From NCBI GenBank assembly GCA_014382085.1, contig JACNKJ010000098.1:1-11741 (forward strand): 11,741 nt of DNA, written 5' to 3'. A model generated the notes under the pieces. The model was given only the letters and a program-made list of their open reading frames with translations. It did no database searches and was not told the origin of the DNA. Below, one piece after another: positions 7,706-11,741 of the stretch. Every line of letters starts with the position of its first letter. Positions within the stretch are counted from its first letter, which is position 1. The position numbers were made by a program, and so were the translations under genes. The stretch comes from a bacterium (GTDB lineage: Bacteria > Krumholzibacteriota > Krumholzibacteriia > JACNKJ01).

Positions 7706-8992
7706 CTAACTGGCTGTCGCGGACTTCGACTTTAGCTCAACTCCTTGTTCTCTTCCCGTCGCCGCAGCAAACTCCCTTCTAAAGGCATCTTGCATCCGCG
7801 AATCGGTGAAGTATTGCTCGAATCGTTTTCGTCCTTCACGACCCATGTCGATGCGCTTCGATCTATTGTCCGCAAGCAATGCGATGGCTCTGGCGAGAGC
7901 GTCGGGGTTTCCAGGCGGCACCAAAATTCCAGTTCGGCCATCATCGACAACTTCCTTGAGTCCGAAACTACGGCTCGCGATCACCGGCCGCCCCGCTCGC
8001 ATAGCTTCTGCGGCGACCAAGCAGAATCCCTCCTTGCTAGTAACCTGTACGGCTATTCCTCCTAGTACGATCCGCTCCCTTTCCACGGAAGGACAGAGAA
8101 CGAGATCGGCTTCGCCCATCTGATTGTGGACATCATCACGAAAGCCCAGGAAGTGGATCCTTTTCTCAATCCCCAGATCCACGGCCCTTTGCTTCAACAA
8201 GCTGAGATAGCTGCCTTCGGGATCCTCTCCGACCACTCGTAAGGTGACACGGGTGATGAGTTTCGGGGACAACAATGCCAAAGCTTCGAGCAGATGATGA
8301 ACACCCTTTTGGGGACTGAGCCGACCCACGAAGAGCAACACCAAATTCTCTGTATGGAAATTAATCGGCCAAGCGGGGAGATCCGGTAAGCCGTTGTGAA
8401 CGGTGACGGTTTTCTCGCGAGGCAAAGTGGGAAGCTGTATGTGAAGATCGTCTCGAACAGCCTCACTTACCGTGACGATTCGAATGGCGTGGCGCATGGC
8501 CAACTTCGCTAGGCGGAGATTCTCGCGACTGTCGCCACCCTGGTAATGCAGGAGGATGGGCACTCCGGCCAGCTTGGCCGCCGCCAAGGCCAACAAGGCC
8601 GCTCGGCTCTCGGCCGCGTAGATCAGATCGACCCTATGTATGCGGAGGAAGCGCCATAGCCGAAAAGAATAGCCAGGGGCACTTCGCAGGATGCGGAGAG
8701 CAAGCTGCCAAGGAGGCAGGCGCATGAGTGCCCCCCCATAGGCAAGGAGAGAAGCGTGGAGTTTCACAGCGCTCGCTGGATTCCCTTCGCGCCGGGCTCG
8801 GCTTAGAAGGTCGAATTCGCCGGGCGCTAAACCATGTCCCCAAGCACCTCGCGCCCTGTGTCCTTGCAACAGTCGCAGTAAAATTGCTTGAGATCCGCCA
8901 TGTCGCGGTCGGCTGGACAGGAAGGCGATCCGGGGATAATAATCTCCGGCCTCATGCTCCTGTTGCCTCGATGGATCTTGATCCATGTCCAC
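7706..8992 (-). CDS. GT4-type (group 1) glycosyltransferase
   Basis: A 428-residue cytoplasmic GT-B enzyme that would transfer a sugar from a nucleotide-sugar donor, probably in cell-surface polysaccharide or glycoconjugate synthesis. The N-terminal domain opens with RIAFLSSRPRHGGSQ, the usual glycine-rich acceptor-side loop. The C-terminal domain carries FVGRLSPQKGVHHLLEAL (from about residue 222) and the EX7E donor motif as E321-GFCLVAA-E329, followed by GRPVIAS and GILVPPGNPDAL. Between CPS and EGF lies a stretch of some 18 residues (ERERIVLGGIAVQ onward), longer than typical. I take the GTG at 8992 as start because AGGAAGGG sits about 5 bases upstream; the ATG at 8986 is the alternative. 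No other polysaccharide genes flank it, so acceptor and sugar are unknown. It has its own promoter. Confidence 0.88.
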   Translation of the reverse strand: MDMDQDPSRQQEHEAGDYYPRIAFLSSRPRHGGSQAILLRLLQGHRARGAWGHGLAPGEFDLLSRARREGNPASAVKLHASLLAYGGALMRLPPWQLALRILRSAPGYSFRLWRFLRIHRVDLIYAAESRAALLALAAAKLAGVPILLHYQGGDSRENLRLAKLAMRHAIRIVTVSEAVRDDLHIQLPTLPREKTVTVHNGLPDLPAWPINFHTENLVLLFVGRLSPQKGVHHLLEALALLSPKLITRVTLRVVGEDPEGSYLSLLKQRAVDLGIEKRIHFLGFRDDVHNQMGEADLVLCPSVERERIVLGGIAVQVTSKEGFCLVAAEAMRAGRPVIASRSFGLKEVVDDGRTGILVPPGNPDALARAIALLADNRSKRIDMGREGRKRFEQYFTDSRMQDAFRREFAAATGREQGVELKSKSATAS

Positions 8993-9020
8993 ACCGCCCT
9001 TCCTGGAGCCCTGAGAAGCG

Positions 9021-9050
9021 ATTCTAGTGCTTGGCGGATGGAGGGGTCAA
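9021..9050 (-). promoter_or_regulatory. Sigma70-like promoter of the glycosyltransferase gene
   Basis: On the minus strand TTGACC (9050-9045) is followed, after 18 bases, by TAGAAT (9026-9021). Each hexamer differs from consensus by one base. Transcription would begin near 9014, giving a short leader of about 22 bases that includes AGGAAGGG before the GTG at 8992. Confidence 0.6.
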
Positions 9051-9142
9051 TCACTCTCAAATCGATTATGAATCAAGGACCATAGGTGATTCCATCTTGC
9101 CCATAGAGGAATTCACTGCGAAAGTATAAGAGAGGAGGCAAC

Positions 9143-9508
9143 ATGAAAGATTCGCGGCCTATCTGGATTCTCAGCGGCCTCTACACTCTCAGCGTGATCG
9201 CCACCTTTATCATTCCGCGATGGGCAGTCCGTGGCCAGGATGGACTCGCGGCCGCAGGGATCGGGGGAATCACCGTGATGTTCTTTTTCCTACTCGCCCT
9301 AGTGCTCGCCCTCGCTTCACTGGTGCTGGCATTGCGGCGTCGGAGGCGCATCGGCATAGGTGCTTTTTGGATTGGAGTATTGCCGACGCCCATCACCCTT
9401 GGCGGACTCATACTGCTTGCTGTGCTCATGGGACAGGCAGATCAGGCCGACGATCCGGCGAAACCGCAGCCTCGGGTCACCCAGCCCCCCGCAACAGCTG
9501 GCCCATAA
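9143..9508 (+). CDS. Small three-helix membrane protein, function unknown
   Basis: A 121-residue protein that I do not recognise. It has three hydrophobic helices, at about 8-25, 40-64 and 71-96, with five consecutive arginines (65-69) directly after helix 2, which would anchor that loop in the cytoplasm by the positive-inside rule. The C-terminal tail (97-121) is short, polar and proline-rich (DDPAKPQPRVTQPP). A very strong ribosome binding site, AGGAGG, lies shortly before the ATG, which supports a real gene. It sits alone, divergent from the glycosyltransferase and convergent with the propeller gene. Its TAA stop at 9506-9508 overlaps the U-tract of the opposite-strand terminator. I see no catalytic motif. 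A convincing promoter is not visible: TATAAG at 9125-9130 is too close to the ribosome binding site. Confidence 0.72.
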   Translation: MKDSRPIWILSGLYTLSVIATFIIPRWAVRGQDGLAAAGIGGITVMFFFLLALVLALASLVLALRRRRRIGIGAFWIGVLPTPITLGGLILLAVLMGQADQADDPAKPQPRVTQPPATAGP

Positions 9509-9534
9509 AAAAGGAGAGGACCGAAGTCCTCTCC
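9507..9534 (-). terminator. Intrinsic terminator of the beta-propeller gene
   Basis: Read on the minus strand, GGAGAGGAC (9534-9526), the stable tetraloop TTCG and GTCCTCTCC (9521-9513) form a perfect 9-bp stem, followed by T6 (9512-9507). It lies 34 bases past the propeller stop. Its T-run overlaps the stop codon of the convergent small membrane protein gene. No T-run follows on the plus strand, so it acts on the minus strand only. Confidence 0.9.
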
Positions 9535-9568
9535 CATGCCCTTGCTTTGAATTCGAAGTACCGGATTG

Positions 9569-11221
9569 CTACTTGAGCATCAAAAGCTTTGTAGCGTCCG
9601 ACTCGCCCTTCGCACTTGAAAATCTTGCGAAGTAAACACCCACAGGAAGCTGACGGCCGTCGCCATCGCGACCATCCCAAAGCAATTCGCGATCACCGGC
9701 GGAGAACAGTCCCTTGGCCAGGGTATGAACTCTGCGGCCAGTGACGTCGAAGATACCGACTTCCAGAGCCTGGTCCTGCTCAAGCGCAAAGCGCAGAGTT
9801 GTGCTGGCGCTGAAAGGATTCGGCCATGCGCTCAAGCGACTGGTTCCCGCGATGTCCGCGGGGATATCGGTGCTGTCGGGAGCATAACGAATGGCCAGCT
9901 GATCCTGATCGGTGGCGAAAAAGTAGCTATAGCCCACCACGTAAATATCTCCCTGATCGGAAATGGCCAGCATGCTACCTTCGTCGGTGAGATCATCGGA
10001 ACCATTGTGGCGCACTGTCCAAAGGTCCTTGCCCAATTCACTGTCGATGGCCTGAATGAGCACGTCCCAGCCTGTGGTTCCACCGTCGCTGAAACCTGTA
10101 ACGAGAATTTCGCCGCCCGGTCCTTCGCAGACGTAATTGGCCATGTCGTACCAGCCCGGAGGCCCATCATAGTCCGCGTTCCAAATGATGGATCCGTCGC
10201 TGCCGTCGCACTTGAGCGTCATGTAGTCGCCGCTGGACACTCCGGTAATCAGAACATTGTCGTCGGAATCCAGGCACATGTGACGAGGATCGTCGGTGCC
10301 GTTGGCAACGCCGTTGTATTCGGAACTCCACAAGGTCGAGCCGCCGGCCGCCCCATACTTGCGCATGATCACATTGTAGCCCTCGCCGCTGACCCAGGTG
10401 CGATTGACCATTACCACGTTGTTTTCGGCGTCCACGTCCAACCAGCCGGCGAGTGTGGTGTTCTGCACCGCGCCCGGATCCTCGCGAACCCACTGGAAGT
10501 TGCCGTCGGAATCCAGCTTGAAGGTAACGAAAAGGGCTTCGCCATCGTTGTCATAGGCCACCCCGGTTGCGATGACGTCGTCGTTGCTGTCGCAGACCAC
10601 ATCCCAGACGCGATCGTTTAAACTAGGTGAGCCATCTCTCGTGTACTCCCAAAGGACGCTGCCATCGCTGCCATCGAACTTGAGAACGAGGAAGTCGTCG
10701 CCATTGATTTCGATATAGCGACGTCCACCGACAAGAAGATTGCCCTCGGAATCCACATCCATGGTGAAGGCAGATTCATTCCAAACATCTGAAGGACCCC
10801 AAAACTCAGACCAGAGAACCTCTCCGGTCGCGCCGCTGACTTTCATGACAGCGACGTCGTCTCCGTGGTCTCAGCCAGTCCCGCAACCGAGCAGACGCCC
10901 GGCCATGAGGATATCTCCTGCGTTGTCCCAGGCCAGTCCGTCGATGGCCATGTCGGAAGTGTGGTCGTATGCTTGCATGCGAGCTTCCCAGATCACCGAT
11001 CCGTCGGCGCGATCATAGAGCGTCACGTTGATGTCCGCGCCGCCTGCTCCGTCATGGCTTGTTCCACCCAATACGAGATTGCCCGCGGGATCCGTGAGCG
11101 CTTGGGTGGCGGCGTCGACATAGTTGCCGCCCGCGTCGTAGGTCGCTGTCCACTCCTGCGTCGGCGCCGCCATAGAGATAGCGGGGAGCGCGAGCAGGAG
11201 CGCGAAGAGAGATCTGCGCAT
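9569..11221 (-). pseudogene. Secreted beta-propeller (SBBP-like) protein with sorting module, interrupted by an in-frame TGA
   Basis: The start at 11221 follows GGGAGG and gives a signal peptide (MRRSLFALLLALPAISMA, cleavage near MAA). About eight repeats follow, each of the form GxhhVxGxxxxxxxDhhhxKhDxxDGSxhW (for example NVLITGVSS, EILVTGFSD, DIYVVGYSY), typical of a secreted beta-propeller. The last 85 residues (466-550) are a sorting module with WPNPFSAS, PVGVYFARF and the terminal KLLMLK. Codon 117 (10873-10871) is TGA, so the frame splits into 11221-10871 (116 residues plus stop) and a downstream part whose next ATG is at 10846. Both parts are in the same frame, so a single frameshift is excluded. 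The downstream part has no signal peptide and no well-placed ribosome binding site. A recent nonsense mutation or a sequence error is most likely; the rest of the frame shows no decay. Confidence 0.82.
10871..10873 (-). other. In-frame TGA codon inside the beta-propeller gene
   Basis: The minus strand reads GGA CTG GCT-like context in frame as GGG ACT GGC TGA GAC CAC, that is G-T-G-stop-D-H. The matching position of another repeat in the same protein reads T-T-G-W-D (FSDGGTTGWDV), so TGG to TGA is the simplest explanation. I found no convincing downstream selenocysteine-insertion hairpin. Confidence 0.85.
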
Positions 11222-11254
11222 TGAATCCTCCCGAGCATGAACGGACTGCCACAC

Positions 11255-11272
11255 AAAAACGGCCTCCAGCCG
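11255..11272 (-). terminator. Possible small terminator or attenuator in the propeller leader
   Basis: On the minus strand CGGC (11272-11269), a 5-base loop and GCCG (11263-11260) are followed by T5 (11259-11255). The stem is only 4 bp but all G-C. It lies downstream of the CDF gene stop, yet also downstream of the proposed propeller promoter, so it could end the CDF transcript or attenuate the propeller transcript. Confidence 0.3.
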
Positions 11273-11298
11273 AGAATGGGTGGATTGCTGGGGATATA

Positions 11299-11307
11299 AT
11301 TCTAGCA
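11299..11307 (-). promoter_or_regulatory. Probable extended -10 promoter of the beta-propeller gene
   Basis: The minus strand reads TGCTAGAAT (11307-11299), followed by another T. This is one base different from the TGCTATAATT box in front of the phosphoesterase and peptidase genes. No good -35 is seen at 17-18 bases. Transcription would begin near 11292, about 70 bases before the ATG. Confidence 0.45.
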
Positions 11308-11336
11308 AATTTAACTGAAAATCACCAGGAAAGGCG

Positions 11337-11741
11337 TCATAAAGCTTCCGAGGCCGGATCCACGTGGACAACGACGTCGTAAACCGCTGGAAATTCATGC
11401 ATTAGACGATCACGGACCCTTTGAGCCAGATCGTGCCCCGTGTCGACGCTGAGGGTTCCCGCCACCTGGATATCCAGATCCAGGGCTACGCGACGCGAAT
11501 AGTACCGACCACGCAGACGCGTCACGCCGACAATACCGTCAATCTGCAGGGCACATTCTCGATACTTGGCGATCCTCTCTTCATTGGGAGCGGTGTCCAC
11601 CAGGTCGCGAGCGGCATCTTTGATAATATCCCAGGCGGCCTTCCCCACGAGAATGGCCACCAGGATGGCACTCACCGAGTCGGCCCAAAGAAAGCGCGTG
11701 CTCAAGTAGAATAGACCTGTGCCGAAAACCGTAGCCAAGGA
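11337..11741 (-). CDS. Cation diffusion facilitator (CDF) metal transporter, C-terminal part (5' end outside window)
   Basis: The frame is open to the right edge (the TTG at 11738 is not a credible start) and ends with TGA at 11337-11339. The visible 134 residues begin in the last membrane region, where WADSVSAILVAILV matches the last transmembrane helix of CDF transporters such as YiiP. A linker, DLVDTAPNEE, then leads to the cytoplasmic ferredoxin-like dimerisation domain (YYSRRVALDLDIQV, a TGHDLAQRVRDRL helix, and the ending VVVHVDP). The family exports Zn2+, Fe2+, Mn2+ or similar ions in exchange for protons. The HxxxD metal site of the fifth helix lies outside the window, so metal preference cannot be judged. 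It ends 115 bases upstream of the propeller gene on the same strand, which has its own likely promoter. Confidence 0.88.
   Translation of the reverse strand, partial: SLATVFGTGLFYLSTRFLWADSVSAILVAILVGKAAWDIIKDAARDLVDTAPNEERIAKYRECALQIDGIVGVTRLRGRYYSRRVALDLDIQVAGTLSVDTGHDLAQRVRDRLMHEFPAVYDVVVHVDPASEAL

Noticed and set aside
9125..9130. TATAAG as the -10 of the small membrane protein gene.
   Set aside because: Transcription would begin at or within the ribosome binding site, and no -35 lies at a suitable distance.
9725..10621. A 298-codon plus-strand open frame opposite the propeller gene.
   Set aside because: It is a shadow of the repeat-coding strand; its low-complexity composition reflects the repeats.
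10840..10873. Selenocysteine at the in-frame TGA of the propeller gene.
   Set aside because: The repeat comparison predicts tryptophan, the protein is structural rather than redox, and no convincing SECIS-like hairpin follows the TGA.
10871..10873. A genetic code with TGA read as tryptophan.
   Set aside because: TGA is the natural stop of the TPR, DUF1573, rhodanese, MauE and CDF genes in this window.
11295..11300. TATAAT on the plus strand.
   Set aside because: There is no plus-strand gene downstream, and the overlapping minus-strand TGCTAGAAT fits the gene that is present.

Overview
The window looks like ordinary chromosomal DNA from a GC-rich Gram-negative bacterium. It holds eleven protein genes or gene remnants and no RNA gene, CRISPR array, insertion sequence or phage gene that I could see. 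Three secreted proteins end in the same kind of roughly 85-residue C-terminal module: a PNPF motif, a FlgD-like/type-IX-like Ig fold, then K-x-x-L-[KR] at the very C-terminus. This module is typical of the Fibrobacterota-Chlorobi-Bacteroidota (FCB) superphylum and allied candidate phyla (Eisenbacteria-, Krumholzibacteriota- or Latescibacterota-like lineages). That taxonomic placement is inference from style, not from a marker gene. TGA is used as a normal stop by several genes here, so the standard bacterial code applies.

Layout from left to right. (1) Positions 1-1103, plus strand: the tail of a TPR protein, translationally coupled (TGATG overlap) to a radical SAM enzyme with four extra C-terminal cysteines. 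(2) Positions 1109-3065, minus strand: a compact three-gene operon encoding an exported DUF1573 protein, a membrane-anchored rhodanese-like protein that lacks the catalytic cysteine, and a MauE/DoxX-type membrane protein with a CGCFG motif. A good sigma70-type promoter lies in front of it. (3) Positions 3317-7610, plus strand: two secreted enzymes, a calcineurin-like metallophosphoesterase and an M28-family zinc aminopeptidase. Each has its own extended -10 promoter built on the same 11-mer, ATGCTATAATT, and a strong intrinsic terminator follows the second gene. (4) Positions 7706-8992, minus strand: a GT4-type glycosyltransferase with a well-formed promoter. (5) Positions 9143-9508, plus strand: a small three-helix membrane protein of unknown function. 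(6) Positions 9569-11221, minus strand: a secreted beta-propeller protein with the same C-terminal module, interrupted by an in-frame TGA at codon 117 where a repeat comparison predicts tryptophan. (7) Positions 11337-11741, minus strand: the C-terminal part of a cation diffusion facilitator (CDF) metal transporter that runs off the right edge.

The clearest links are these. The DUF1573, rhodanese and MauE proteins look like one envelope redox or thiol module. The phosphoesterase, peptidase and propeller look like cargo of one secretion and sorting pathway, and similar promoter boxes suggest they may be expressed together. I do not see a clear new defence or mobile system. The points most worth a second look are the interrupted propeller gene, the Cys-less rhodanese in its operon, and the shared promoter box.
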